Part shown: piece by piece, positions 29,212 through 38,130 of the stretch
Position numbering within the stretch: position 1 is the first letter of the stretch
Layout: each line of letters starts with the position of its first letter
Source: Aliirhizobium wenxiniae
Lineage (GTDB): Bacteria > Pseudomonadota > Alphaproteobacteria > Rhizobiales > Rhizobiaceae
DNA length: 64,000 nucleotides
Assembly: GCF_014201355.1 (NCBI RefSeq)
Contig: NZ_JACHEG010000002.1
Coordinates: 992,001 to 1,056,000, forward strand
Direction: 5' to 3'
Position numbers and translations under genes: made by a program
The notes under the pieces: model-generated
Told to the model about the DNA's origin: nothing
Databases searched by the model: none
Seen by the model: the letters and a program-made list of their open reading frames with translations, nothing else

Positions 29212-29760
29212 TTAGCCCGGAAAGCGCTTGCTGAGATAAGCCGAGCCCTCAAGGCCGAAGCGCCATGGATTGTCGACCGCCTTCGAAATCCCTATCCGCG
29301 GGCCGGTCACAACGCGTGCCGGCTCGCTCGGAACCTTCAGACCGAAGGGATGTTCGAACAGCGATATTCCGTCATGATCAATTGTGATCCCGAGCGCCTG
29401 GCAGAGCCGGCCCGGGCCTGAACACAGGAGCAGAGGATCGTCCAGGCGACGGCGCACGCCCATTGCCGCAAGACCAGAAAGCGGCTGGACGGCGCGGATG
29501 AGAACTGCGCTACCGGGCCTGCAGACGAAATTCAGGCACCAGTGAATACCGTAGGATCGATATACATAGGCATGGCCGGCCGGACCGAACATGCTGCCAT
29601 TACGGGCCTTTCGGCCACTAAAACTGTGCGAGGCGGGGTCATCGGGTAGATAGGCCTCCGTCTCTACAATAATACCGCCAGATCCGGCGACATCGAGTTC
29701 CACACCGATCAATTCCGCAGCCACGATAGTGGCGTCACGTTCGAAGAAATCCGGTTTCAT
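29212..29760 (-). CDS. DNA-3-methyladenine glycosylase (Aag/MPG family)
   Basis: 182 residues from the ATG at 29760, preceded by AGGA; a start at 29802 adds 14 poor residues. The alkyl-adenine glycosylase pattern is clear: [19 protein letters not shown] contains the catalytic Glu region, followed by [20 protein letters not shown] and the conserved CLNFVC, LIRAVQP and [14 protein letters not shown]. It excises alkylated purines from DNA. It is convergent with bcsB and unrelated to cellulose synthesis. Confidence 0.92.
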   Translation of the reverse strand: MKPDFFERDATIVAAELIGVELDVAGSGGIIVETEAYLPDDPASHSFSGRKARNGSMFGPAGHAYVYRSYGIHWCLNFVCRPGSAVLIRAVQPLSGLAAMGVRRRLDDPLLLCSGPGRLCQALGITIDHDGISLFEHPFGLKVPSEPARVVTGPRIGISKAVDNPWRFGLEGSAYLSKRFPG

Positions 29761-29956
29761 CTGTCCTGCTGCTCGACCAAGGGGTGCACACACCTGCCAC
29801 ACAGCTATAAGAGATCATCCGCCTTTCGAACAAGATTGTGCTCAGAGCCGATGTTTACTCCCTGCTAACGCCATCTTTGTTTCTCGCTTTCCTATCGGGG
29901 AGAAAAGCACATTTATTAGAGCTACCTAAAAAACAATCCTTGGGGTGAAGCAAGGG

Positions 29957-30193
29957 ATGGGAACTTCCAAAACGCCGACAGCATACGAGCCGATCGGGCC
30001 TGAAGAACTCGAACGGCTTCAGACCATTTTCGAGACGGCGCGCTACATCGCCTGCATGTCGCGTCATGATCCTGCTGCCGAACGGCTGGCAGCCATGGCG
30101 ATCCGGTTCTATCAGCTCGGCATTCGCGATGACGATGCGCTCATCCATACGATCGTCAAGACCAACAGGGCATTGCGGCCCATCCAGGCGTGA
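29957..30193 (+). CDS. small hypothetical protein
   Basis: 78 residues from the ATG at 29957 (AAGGG and GGTGA lie just upstream); a GTG at 29945 is possible. The chain is helical, with LERLQTIFETARYIACMSRH and AAERLAAMAIRFYQLGIRD. There is no membrane segment and no motif I recognise. It stands alone with 196 bases upstream and 161 downstream. Codon use looks like that of neighbouring genes. Function unknown. Confidence 0.65.
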   Translation: MGTSKTPTAYEPIGPEELERLQTIFETARYIACMSRHDPAAERLAAMAIRFYQLGIRDDDALIHTIVKTNRALRPIQA

Positions 30194-30354
30194 ACAGGTG
30201 ATTGTGGATTTGGCCTGACACACCAAGCGGCTTAAGGGCCCGTCTTGATCAACAAAAAGATGATGGACTGATGTGCAGTCTCCACGATCAGAGCCTGTCG
30301 CGTTCCTCGGACCTTAGATTCTGTCTCATCGAATGTTCTTTTGCGCGGCAGACT

Positions 30355-30615
30355 TCAGCATTCATCGATCTCCAGCACTTCCGAAACAACCTCGAAAATC
30401 TCGGTCTGCGGCATTACGAAAACGATTGCGCGGATGTCGTGAGAAAACTCAAGGCCAGTATGTCGTCGCCGTAGAGCAGACATGCAGCTACGTGCAATTG
30501 CGTCGCCGCGATCGGCACTTTCGATTGCAAAGCGATAAATCGGCAGCGCCTTCTGAGAAGCGTCCAGATCTGCGCCCGCATCGCAGTAAAGCGTAACGAC
30601 ATATAGTATTGACAT
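30355..30615 (-). CDS. small hypothetical protein with very strong ribosome site
   Basis: 86 residues. The ATG at 30615 is preceded by GGGAGGAGGGGAAC, an almost ideal Shine-Dalgarno at good spacing, which argues that it is real. The sequence opens with a beta-strand-like MSILYVVTLYCDAGADLD and has two Cys-containing stretches. No domain is recognised. It is an isolated gene between two housekeeping regions, on the strand opposite to both. Confidence 0.55.
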   Translation of the reverse strand: MSILYVVTLYCDAGADLDASQKALPIYRFAIESADRGDAIARSCMSALRRRHTGLEFSHDIRAIVFVMPQTEIFEVVSEVLEIDEC

Positions 30616-30905
30616 GTTCCCCTCCTCCCAAAGGGCACCGCAATCTTACTTATAGTTGCATATACTCAGATTATTCGCGCCAACAAATGTCAAGTCGACA
30701 CAAGGAGGGGGTATCCAGGCTCTCCGAGCAGTTCCGTGGAACATCGCTCTCTTCCGCCAAGCGAAATGTCGTCGTCTCGTATCATTCTCCCGCGAGACCT
30801 GGACAAGCGGTTGTTTACCGCAAGCGTTCATCCTATCTCCTCGTTATGGAACAACGGCCGCCCGGAATATTGTAAGTCCGGGCGATGCAATCATGGAAAA
30901 AGCGC

Positions 30906-31337
30906 ATGACCGAGCTGAAGCTTCTGGCTCTCGATACGGATGATCTGGATGTAATATCCGCCCATATGCAGGATGCGGTTTTCAAGGTGGGCGATCTGCA
31001 CTGGTCCGCCCCGGAGAAGGCGTTTTCGCTCGCTGCAAACCGCTTCGACTGGGCTGCCGCCGAAGGCAAGCGCAAGGGTTTCGAGCGCCATCGCGCCGCC
31101 CTCGTCCTCAAGCGTGTCGAGGCCGTGCGCTCGAACGGCATCAACCGCGCCCGCAAGGAGGACGTCATGTCGCTCCTGGCAATCCGCTTTGCCCAGAAAG
31201 GCGAAGGTCCGGACGGTACGGTCGAACTGGTGCTTTCCGGCAATGCCGCGATCGAATTGGATGTCGAATGCATCGAAGTCGCACTTGCGGATATCGGCGG
31301 CGCGTGGGAAACCCCAACAAGGCCGCGCCATCCCTGA
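30906..31337 (+). CDS. DUF2948 family protein
   Basis: 143 residues. The family start LKLLALDTDDLDVISAHMQDAV and the ending ELDVECIEVALADIGGAW identify DUF2948, a conserved alphaproteobacterial protein of unknown function usually found next to hisD. The ATG at 30906 is preceded by GGAAA; an ATG at 30885 would add 7 residues. It lies 54 bases before hisD and probably starts this operon. Confidence 0.85.
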   Translation: MTELKLLALDTDDLDVISAHMQDAVFKVGDLHWSAPEKAFSLAANRFDWAAAEGKRKGFERHRAALVLKRVEAVRSNGINRARKEDVMSLLAIRFAQKGEGPDGTVELVLSGNAAIELDVECIEVALADIGGAWETPTRPRHP

Positions 31338-31391
31338 CCAATGTGGGTGTGTCCGGCCCGATGATGGCAGGACATAGGAAGGACGACCCGC

Positions 31392-32690
31392 GTGGCACTC
31401 TGGCTTGAACAGACATCCGACGATTTCGAAGCGCAGTTCAAGGCGTTTCTGTCGACCAAACGCGAGGTCTCGGAAGACGTCAATGCCGTGGTCAAGGCCA
31501 TTATCGACGACGTGCGCGCCCGCGGAGACGCCGCGCTGATCGACTATTCGTCCCGTTTCGACGGCGTGGATCTCTCCAAGGAGGGCATCCGCATCTCGGA
31601 AGCCGAAGTGGATGCGGCGGTTTCGCAGACCGATCCCGCCGTCATCGACGCGCTGAAGCTTGCGGCCGAGCGTATCGAAAAACACCATGCCCGGCAGATG
31701 CCGAAGGACGATATCTACGAAGACGCGATCGGCGTCGGTCTCGGCTCGCGCTGGACGGCGATCGAGGCGGTCGGCCTTTACGTGCCGGGCGGTACCGCAA
31801 GCTATCCGAGTTCGGTGCTTATGAACGCCGTGCCGGCCAAGGTCGCCGGCGTTCCGCGCCTCGTCATGGTCGTGCCGGCCGGCGGCGGCAAGATCAATCC
31901 GGCGGTTCTGACTGCTGCCCGGATTGCCGGCGTTACCGAAATCTACCGTGTCGGCGGCGCGCAGGCGGTTGCAGCCCTTGCCTATGGCACGGATACGATC
32001 GCGCCGGTCGCCAAGATCGTCGGCCCCGGCAATGCCTATGTGGCCGCCGCCAAGCGCCAGGTTTTTGGCACCGTCGGCATCGACATGATCGCCGGCCCGT
32101 CGGAAGTTCTGGTAATCGCCGACCGCGACAACGATCCAGACTGGATCGCCGCCGATCTTCTGGCCCAGGCCGAGCACGATGCCGGCGCGCAATCGATCCT
32201 GATGACCGACGACGCCGATTTCGGCCGCGCGGTGGAAGCGGCTGTCGAACGGCAGCTGAAGACGCTGTCGCGCACGGAAATCGCCACCGCCAGCTGGCGC
32301 GATTTCGGCGCGGTCATCCTCGTCGAGAATTTCGAAAGCGCGCTGCCGCTTGCCAATCGCATTGCCGCCGAACACCTGGAGCTTGCGGTTGCCGATCCCG
32401 ATGCGCTTCTGCCCGGCATCATCAATGCAGGCGCGATCTTCATCGGCCGCCATACGCCGGAAGTGATCGGCGATTATGTCGGCGGGTCGAACCATGTCCT
32501 GCCGACGGCGCGTTCGGCGCGCTTCTCGTCCGGTCTCGGCGTGCTCGATTTCGTCAAGCGGTCGTCGATCCTGCGTTTGGGCGCAGAACAGCTCAGGCAG
32601 CTTGCGCCGGCGGCGATCACGCTGGCGAAATCCGAAGGGCTGGACGGGCATGCCCGTTCCGTCTCCATTCGCCTCAACCCCGGAGAGTAA
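31392..32690 (+). CDS. hisD: HisD, histidinol dehydrogenase
   Basis: 432 residues from a GTG at 31392 with AGGAAGGA upstream. HisD oxidises L-histidinol to L-histidine in two NAD-dependent steps. Conserved family segments are YVPGGTASYPSSVLMNAVPA, VAALAYGTDTI, IAGPSEVLVIAD and the zinc-site Gln/His in DLLAQAEHDAGAQS. The C-terminus has SNHVLPT and GHARSVSIRL. The UPF0262 gene follows after 3 bases. Confidence 0.97.
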   Translation: MALWLEQTSDDFEAQFKAFLSTKREVSEDVNAVVKAIIDDVRARGDAALIDYSSRFDGVDLSKEGIRISEAEVDAAVSQTDPAVIDALKLAAERIEKHHARQMPKDDIYEDAIGVGLGSRWTAIEAVGLYVPGGTASYPSSVLMNAVPAKVAGVPRLVMVVPAGGGKINPAVLTAARIAGVTEIYRVGGAQAVAALAYGTDTIAPVAKIVGPGNAYVAAAKRQVFGTVGIDMIAGPSEVLVIADRDNDPDWIAADLLAQAEHDAGAQSILMTDDADFGRAVEAAVERQLKTLSRTEIATASWRDFGAVILVENFESALPLANRIAAEHLELAVADPDALLPGIINAGAIFIGRHTPEVIGDYVGGSNHVLPTARSARFSSGLGVLDFVKRSSILRLGAEQLRQLAPAAITLAKSEGLDGHARSVSIRLNPGE

Positions 32691-32693
32691 CGG

Positions 32694-33167
32694 ATGGGCC
32701 AGGGGGAGTTTCGTCTTTGCGATGTCGTTCTGGACGACTCGATCGGGCGTTCCACCCCCGACGTGGAACATGAGCGCGCGGTCGCGATCTTCGATCTCGT
32801 CGAGGAAAACTCGTTCACGCCGCTCGGCCATGCCGGCGGGCCGTATAAGCTGCGGCTTTCTCTGGTGAACGCACGGCTGGTGCTCACGATCACCACCGAG
32901 GCGGATCAGGATGTCGCCACCCATATCCTGTCGCTCACGCCGTTCCGCCGGATCATCAAGGACTATTTCATGGTCTGCGAGAGCTATTACGAGGCGATCA
33001 AGACCGCCACGCCATCGCGGATCGAAGCGATCGACATGGGCCGCCGTGGCATTCACAACGAAGGTTCGCAAACCCTGATGGATCGACTGGACGGCAAGAT
33101 CGGCGTCGATTTCGATACTGCCCGGCGGTTGTTCACACTCGTCTGCGTTCTCTACTGGCGTGGCTGA
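32694..33167 (+). CDS. UPF0262 family protein
   Basis: 157 residues. Its place directly after hisD, its size and segments such as [17 protein letters not shown] and [20 protein letters not shown] fit UPF0262, a conserved alphaproteobacterial family of unknown function. The C-terminal part is helical and hydrophilic. Its stop overlaps the next gene by 8 bases, so the cluster is translated as a unit. Confidence 0.85.
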   Translation: MGQGEFRLCDVVLDDSIGRSTPDVEHERAVAIFDLVEENSFTPLGHAGGPYKLRLSLVNARLVLTITTEADQDVATHILSLTPFRRIIKDYFMVCESYYEAIKTATPSRIEAIDMGRRGIHNEGSQTLMDRLDGKIGVDFDTARRLFTLVCVLYWRG

Positions 33168-33660
33168 GATGACCGCCGACGCACCGAACCGGAAACAGGA
33201 AATCGGTATCCCGACGGCGATCCTGTTCATGTGCGGGCAGAACTCGATCCGTTCGCCGATGGCCGAAGCCATTGCAAAAAGCCTGCTGCAACCCGATATT
33301 TATATACAGTCGGCCGGCGTCCGTTCCGGCGAGCCTGATCCCTTCGTCGATGTCGTGCTGGAAGAAGTGGGGCTTTCGCTCAGCCAAAAGCGTCCGCACA
33401 AGCCGCGCACGCTGGAGGAGATCGAAGACGACTTCTTCGATCTGATCGTCACGCTTGCCCCGGAAGCGCACCATACGGCACTGGAACTGACCCGTTCGCA
33501 TGCCGTGGATGTTGTCTACTGGCCGACCATGGACCCGACGGTGGTGACGGGCACGCGCGAGCAGCGGCTGGATGCCTATCGCCAGGTGCGAGACCATCTG
33601 TGGAAGCTGATCGACAAACGAATGAAACCCATCAGGCGCGCACCGCCGGCAAGCGGTTAG
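33160..33660 (+). CDS. low-molecular-weight phosphotyrosine-phosphatase-like protein
   Basis: 166 residues. The P-loop is CGQNSIR in [20 protein letters not shown], a perfect CX5R motif, and the conserved acid loop is near [10 protein letters not shown]. It belongs to the LMW-PTP/arsenate reductase fold, close to the phosphatase usually found between UPF0262 and infA in rhizobia. A GTG at 33160 is the start; ATG at 33169 is an alternative. The substrate cannot be told from sequence. Confidence 0.82.
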   Translation: MAEMTADAPNRKQEIGIPTAILFMCGQNSIRSPMAEAIAKSLLQPDIYIQSAGVRSGEPDPFVDVVLEEVGLSLSQKRPHKPRTLEEIEDDFFDLIVTLAPEAHHTALELTRSHAVDVVYWPTMDPTVVTGTREQRLDAYRQVRDHLWKLIDKRMKPIRRAPPASG

Positions 33661-33802
33661 GCGGCTAAATTGTGCGTCCAGAAGAATAGCTATTAGGCGT
33701 GGTTCACAAACCGGACGCGATTGTGTAGTTTCCGCGCAAATTTCGAGGCGGCGGACGAAAATTTCCTGCCTGCCCGACCTTAGACAGAAAGAAAACCGAT
33801 AC

Positions 33803-34021
33803 ATGGCTAAAGAAGAAGTCCTTGAATTTCCGGGCGTTGTCACGGAACTGCTGCCGAATGCGACTTTTCGGGTGAAGCTCGAAAACGAGCATGAAATCAT
33901 TGCCCATACGGCTGGCCGCATGCGCAAGAACCGTATCCGCGTTCTCGCCGGCGACAAGGTTCTGGTCGAAATGACCCCTTACGACCTGACCAAGGGCCGT
34001 ATTACCTATCGCTTCAAGTAA
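33803..34021 (+). CDS. infA: InfA, translation initiation factor IF-1
   Basis: 72 residues, the exact family size. It is an S1-type OB fold with [38 protein letters not shown] and [22 protein letters not shown]-1 binds the A site of the 30S subunit during initiation. It lies 142 bases after the phosphatase gene and 26 bases before maf. Confidence 0.98.
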   Translation: MAKEEVLEFPGVVTELLPNATFRVKLENEHEIIAHTAGRMRKNRIRVLAGDKVLVEMTPYDLTKGRITYRFK

Positions 34022-34047
34022 GTTTTTTCGGCGGGATAAGGCCTGAA

Positions 34048-34668
34048 ATGGCGCTTGAGCAAAAGCTGATACTGGCATCGGGTTCTCCACGCCGCCTGGA
34101 TCTTCTCAACCAGATCGGCATAGAGCCTGCCCGGCTGATGCCGATGGATATCGATGAGACACCGAAGCGTGCCGAGCATCCCCGCTCGCTCGCACGTCGG
34201 CTGTCGAGCGAAAAGGCCGAGGCCGCCTATCGCGCCATCAAGGACGACCCGACCTGGCGGCACAGCTATATCCTGTCGGCCGATACGGTCGTTGCCGTCG
34301 GCCGCCGCATCCTCGAAAAGACCGAGTATACGGAAGAAGCGTTTTCCGCGCTGCATCTGCTTTCGGGCCGCGGCCACTGGGTCTATACCGGGATCTGCCT
34401 GGTCACGCCCGGCGGACAGTTCCGCCAGAAGGTGGTCGAGACGAAAGTGCGCTTCAAGCGGCTTTCGACCCGCGAGATCGACAACTACATCGCGTCGGGC
34501 CAATGGCGCGGCAAGGCGGGCGCCTATGCCATACAGGGCATTGCCGGCGCCTTCGTGCAGAAACTCGTCGGTTCCTACACCAATGTCGTCGGGTTGCCGC
34601 TCTATGACGTGACGACGCTGCTTGCCGGCGAAGGGTTCGATGTGGCGCAGGGCTGGCCCGAAGCCTGA
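34048..34668 (+). CDS. Maf-type nucleotide pyrophosphatase
   Basis: 206 residues. The N-terminal Maf signature [20 protein letters not shown] is followed by the [15 protein letters not shown] and [13 protein letters not shown] motifs. Maf proteins hydrolyse non-canonical or canonical nucleoside triphosphates and can affect septation. It sits between infA and yacG, the usual order in this group. Confidence 0.94.
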   Translation: MALEQKLILASGSPRRLDLLNQIGIEPARLMPMDIDETPKRAEHPRSLARRLSSEKAEAAYRAIKDDPTWRHSYILSADTVVAVGRRILEKTEYTEEAFSALHLLSGRGHWVYTGICLVTPGGQFRQKVVETKVRFKRLSTREIDNYIASGQWRGKAGAYAIQGIAGAFVQKLVGSYTNVVGLPLYDVTTLLAGEGFDVAQGWPEA

Positions 34669-34711
34669 TTTCAAAGCTTTGTCGGCGCTAGTGCATTTCC
34701 GCCTTTCTTCG

Positions 34712-34793
34712 AAACGCGAAATCGCTCTACCTCTTTGTCTTAACGCAATTCCGGACGCAAAACCGGTTCCCACTTTTGCTGGAATTGCTCTAA
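34712..34793 (+). repeat. RIME-like palindromic element, copy 1
   Basis: The core hairpin is 34745-34788: GCAATTCC pairs with GGAATTGC, and GCAAAA inside pairs with TTTTGC. The flank on the left contains CTCTTTGTCTTA. A second copy in reverse orientation lies at 56517-56577, sharing CTCTTTG, ACGCAATTCCGGACGCA and CCCACTTTTGCTG. It resembles the Rhizobium intergenic mosaic elements scattered through rhizobial chromosomes. It lies between maf and yacG. Confidence 0.75.
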
Positions 34794-34845
34794 AGGCGTT
34801 CTGCACGCATTGCTCAAACGATTTGACGAAAGAGGAGTAGCTCCC

Positions 34846-35064
34846 ATGACATCCGAACCGATCAAGACGGGCGGCAAGGTCGAGCCGCTCAGGAAAGCCC
34901 GGCCCTGCCCGGAATGCGGCAAGCCCTCTTCCCGCGAGGACTATCCCTTCTGCTCCGAACGCTGCCGCACGCTCGACCTGTCGCGCTGGCTGAAAGGCTC
35001 CTACACCATTCCGGTGGCAGACGACGAAAGCAAGGCGGATGACGATCGCGACGGACGCGAGTAA
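34846..35064 (+). CDS. yacG: YacG, DNA gyrase inhibitor zinc-finger protein
   Basis: 72 residues from the ATG at 34846 with AGGAG upstream. The four zinc ligands are in RPCPECGKPSSRE and CSERCRTLDLSRWL. YacG binds gyrase and blocks DNA binding in E. coli. The acidic tail (DDESKADDDRDGRE) is typical. It ends the housekeeping run before tRNA-Phe; the RIME-like repeat lies just upstream. Confidence 0.92.
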   Translation: MTSEPIKTGGKVEPLRKARPCPECGKPSSREDYPFCSERCRTLDLSRWLKGSYTIPVADDESKADDDRDGRE

Positions 35065-35306
35065 TCGCCTACAGTCAGGGTAGGTGGCACAGCCCCTGCC
35101 CCGCTGCCATTGCGCCCCTGCGCTCGACAGCGGTGTGTCTCTTACTGAGCCTTTTCCCCTCCGACAGCCAACCGGCTTCGGCACCCCCGCTATCGCATCA
35201 TCCACATTTCCGAGACAGGCCGAAACACGCCCTGCAGAAGATGATGCGCATTACCACCAGCCGGACGTGCTTCCCGAGCCTCGGCGTCCCGTTTCCGCGC
35301 CTGTCC

Positions 35307-35331
35307 CCCAAAACCGGCAACCGGTTTTGGG
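35307..35331. repeat. 11-bp perfect inverted repeat
   Basis: CCCAAAACCGG at 35307-35317 and CCGGTTTTGGG at 35321-35331 pair perfectly around the loop CAA. There is no T-run directly after it, so it is not an intrinsic terminator on either strand. Its role is unknown. Confidence 0.6.
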
Positions 35332-35487
35332 AAATACGCTCACAGCAACCCGTCCTGCCGCGGCAAAATTTGGCATTTATCCACAGCAGCAACCGCTCCC
35401 GGCCTCCGAGAGCCACCCTTTTCCGACTGATTTTGCAGGTAAATTCGGAATTTTCGCAAACCTGTCAAAAAAGTCGGCCGGGGGTGC

Positions 35488-35515
35488 TGGACATGGCCGA
35501 ACAAGATGTTATAAC
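35488..35515 (+). promoter_or_regulatory. probable promoter of tRNA-Phe
   Basis: TGGACA at 35488-35493 and TATAAC at 35510-35515 are separated by 16 bases. Each matches the sigma-70 consensus in 5 of 6 positions. The tRNA starts about 70 bases downstream. Confidence 0.5.
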
Positions 35516-35587
35516 CCCGCTCGCTCCCGGGGGTTACATCCTCCGGACGGTCTCAAACGACCGGCAGGCTTCACATAAGCCTAGGAT

Positions 35588-35663
35588 GCCCGGATAGCTC
35601 AGTTGGTAGAGCAGCGGATTGAAAATCCGCGTGTCGGTGGTTCAAATCCGCCTCCGGGCACCA
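35588..35663 (+). tRNA. tRNA-Phe (GAA)
   Basis: 76 bases including encoded CCA. The acceptor stem pairs GCCCGGA with TCCGGGC, the anticodon loop is ATTGAAAAT with anticodon GAA, and the T arm is GGTGGTTCAAATCCGCC. Its 3' end is the left border of the genomic island, a common integrase target. Confidence 0.98.
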
Positions 35664-36199
35664 TTATTTATTGAAACTTCTTAATCTGTCAAAGTCCATT
35701 GCAACGGATGCCTTTCAGCTGTGAGGCACAATGCGGTTCCGTAACGGTCAGCCTCTCGGACCTATGAAAACCCTTCTTCACGTTGGAAACAAATTAGGCG
35801 CAGACACTGCGCAACCGGAAGACTTCACAAAATTTCACGCGAAGACTGCCATTCAGCAGACACCAATCAAACCATCGTAGTGACACGTAACAGCGACTTT
35901 ATCATTGATTTTTCCAACAAGAACACCTGAGATACTCACTCAACCATCACACACCGACCGCCGAAACTTGCCTCAAAGAACGACACTCGTTCTACAAAAA
36001 TGGCAGACAATATGATTGCCATTTAGACTATCTCAGATCATCGCATTTCCATGCCTAATGATACCATAAACATCTGTAAGCAAAAATATTTCTGTGTTTA
36101 CCTGCCTCAAGAAAGCTCACCTCACATCACCGAATATCCCATCTTGTAGCGAGCTAGAGAGCTAGAGAGCGGCCTACCGGGTGATTTGAGGATCGAAAA
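35664..36199. other. gene-free left arm of the island
   Basis: 536 bases, visibly AT-richer than the flanks. No open frame has a ribosome site. It contains an 8-bp inverted repeat AAATGGCA/TGCCATTT (35998-36024) and a short tandem AGCTAGAG AGCTAGAG near 36151-36170. It is the usual place for integrase arm sites. I could not find a second copy of the tRNA-Phe 3' end at the other side of the island. Confidence 0.5.
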
Positions 36200-37425
36200 A
36201 TGTTGAGCGACGCGAAGGCGCGGAAGATCAAGCCGAAAGACAAGCCTGTCTCCGACGGCACTGTGCCAGGCCTTTACCTCGTCCCCACAGAGACGTCGGC
36301 CGGCACCGGAAAACGGCTCCTGCGTTTCGTGTCACCAGGAACCGGCAAGCGCAGGGAAATGGGACTCGGCAGCTACCGACTATCTCCATCCGCGATGCCC
36401 GCCTCAAGGCCATGGAAGCGCGTGGAGCTATCGACGGCGGCAAGGACCCGCTCGACCTACGGCGAGCGCAGGAGCGCGAAATAGCACGCCTGGCTTCGGT
36501 ACCAACCTTCGAAGTCGCCGCCCGCCAGCATCATGCCGACAAGGCGGAAGGCTTTCGCAATACCAAACACACAGAACAATGGATGACGTCGCTCGAGCAG
36601 CACGTCTTTCCGAAAATCGGCAAGCGAATGGTCAACGACCTCACCCCTGCCGACTTCGCCGCGTACCTCAAGCCGATCTGGCTCAAGAAGGTGGAAACGG
36701 CCGCCCGCATCAAACAGCGTTGCGATGCCGTCATGAACTGGGCAGCGGCAAACGGGTTCATTCTTGCGAGCCCCGTCACCGTCGTGGACAAGATCTTGCC
36801 GAAGCAACCCGGTAAGCGCGAGCGTGTCGAACATCAGCCGGCCCTGCCCTGGCGCGAGCTGCCGGCATTCATCTCGATGCTGCAGGAGGGAGAGACTGTT
36901 TCACGGTTGATGTTGGAGCTCCTGATCCTCACGGCCCGCCGGTCCGGCGAGTTGCGCCAGATGCTATGGGATGAAATCGACTTCTCCAATGCGATCTGGG
37001 CCATTCCCGCGGCCCGCATGAAAGGCAAGGTCCTGCATCGTGTGCCACTCGGACCTAGGGCAGTCGGAATCCTGGAGAGACAGCTCGACAAGTCAGAAAC
37101 CGGCGAAGGCCTGGTCTTTCCTTCGCGCTCATGCAAGCCGATGACGGACATGGTCCTGACCAAGTTCCTGCGCGATAAAAAGATCGAAAGCGACACTCCC
37201 GGCCGCCTCGCCACCGCCCACGGTTTTCGTTCGAGTTTCCGCAACTGGGCATCGGAGAGCGGCTATCCGCGTGATCTGGCCGAGCGGGCGCTGGCGCATA
37301 CGATCAAGAACGCGGTAAAGGCGGCGTAGCACCGAACGGACCTGCTGGAGCAGCGACGAGTGATGATGCTAATGGGAGAGGTATTGCTGCGATCGATAGA
37401 CGATGGGCCAATCTCGGGCTGGTAA
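36200..37425 (+). pseudogene. P4-type tyrosine integrase, broken by a frameshift and an amber codon at the catalytic tyrosine
   Basis: Frame 36200-36376 encodes the N-terminal part (LSDAKARKIKPKDKPVSDGT, ending in MGLGSY). After 36376 the reading continues one frame away as PTISIRDARLKAMEARGAID, so one base is missing. The frame then runs through core-binding and catalytic domains: the first Arg in LTARRSGELRQ and the His/Arg in AHGFRSSFR, then ALAHTIKNAVKAA, where TAG at 37327-37329 replaces the expected Tyr. The same frame continues as HRTDLLEQRRVMM to TAA at 37425, the normal tail of such integrases. The enzyme must be inactive. It lies 537 bases from tRNA-Phe and points away from it. Confidence 0.9.
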
Positions 37426-37585
37426 GCCAACATCACGATTAAGCTTGGCGCGGGTTACTTAGAGCTGTTGATGACGGAGCCTAGCCAAAAATAAATACGT
37501 GACAGCGCTTGATCTGGCGCTATGGCGATTAGGGCAAAAAATCAGATGACCCCGTACGCTAGCTGATATTATAGAGGAGGCATAT

Positions 37586-37642
37586 ATGGGTGAGAGTGCC
37601 AGACTGAATGAAGTATGCCGTGGCGATGAACCGCTACCGTGA
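37586..37642 (+). CDS. 18-residue open frame, possible leader peptide
   Basis: A start ATG at 37586 is preceded by GAGGAGG at 6-base spacing. The frame reads MGESARLNEVCRGDEPLP and stops at TGA 37640-37642, directly against the AAAGGAGG ribosome site of the next gene. The spacing and the two strong ribosome sites suggest coupled translation. It may be a regulatory leader or chance. Confidence 0.4.
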   Translation: MGESARLNEVCRGDEPLP

Positions 37643-37654
37643 AAGGAGGTGGTC

Positions 37655-38053
37655 ATGAATATCGTTGATGTAATCAAGGACCTGAATTCGGCGAACGAGG
37701 GCACACGCGTTTTGGACGAACAACTTGCGCAATTACTCGGATGGGCAAGGCGAACGAAGTCGTTAAGCGACGTGTCTAAGGGAGAAAAAAAAGCGAAGGA
37801 GCCTTGGCATTCGGGGGATTCACCAGATCCCAGAAAAGTGCCGTTCTACACGTCCAATCTGGGCCACGCCTTTCAGTTCGCTGAAGAGCTTTGCCCACGC
37901 GCGCGTTTGGGAAGCAGTTGGGAGGACAGAAGAGGTAGCGCTCGAATAAATGACGATCGCTATGTACAGGCCGCCACTCCTCAGATTGCTTTGTGTATTG
38001 CAGCGCTGATGACGGCGATGCGGGGTGGTTTGTTTTCTCAGCCAAGTTCGTGA
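37655..38053 (+). CDS. hypothetical protein, paralogue of the gene at 44685-45062
   Basis: 132 residues with an excellent ribosome site (AAAGGAGG) before the ATG at 37655. It aligns with the 125-residue protein encoded at 44685-45062. The shared pattern is an N-terminal helix ending in GW (VLDEQLAQLLGW), VPFYTSNLGHAF in the middle and a C-terminal ATPQIALCIAALMTAM. Proteins with this PxYTxxLxxA ... ALCIAAL pattern are common in rhizobial mobile regions. Function unknown. Confidence 0.7.
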   Translation: MNIVDVIKDLNSANEGTRVLDEQLAQLLGWARRTKSLSDVSKGEKKAKEPWHSGDSPDPRKVPFYTSNLGHAFQFAEELCPRARLGSSWEDRRGSARINDDRYVQAATPQIALCIAALMTAMRGGLFSQPSS

Positions 38054-38130
38054 CGTTGTTAAGTGACGTTTGGTTACGTACGCCTGTGTGACTGCTGACG
38101 AATAGCGCCCAAAGATGATACTCAGGGATT

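Larger units (their letters stand above)
35065..35587. other. intergenic region before tRNA-Phe
   Basis: 523 bases with no convincing gene. The open frames here are Ser/Pro-rich and unlike proteins. It holds an 11-bp perfect inverted repeat (35307-35331) and the tRNA promoter described separately. Confidence 0.6.

Noticed and set aside
30609..30875. 88-codon open frame upstream of DUF2948
   Set aside because: Overlaps the promoter side of the well-supported leftward gene at 30355-30615 and shows no ribosome site or conserved pattern.
35133..35597. 154-codon open frame before tRNA-Phe
   Set aside because: Ser/Pro/Arg-rich sequence without protein-like pattern, no ribosome site, crosses the hairpin, the tRNA promoter and the tRNA 5' end.
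36151..36170. AGCTAGAG tandem as an integrase arm site
   Set aside because: Only two short units, with no second cluster to compare; noted in the region description but not called as a site.
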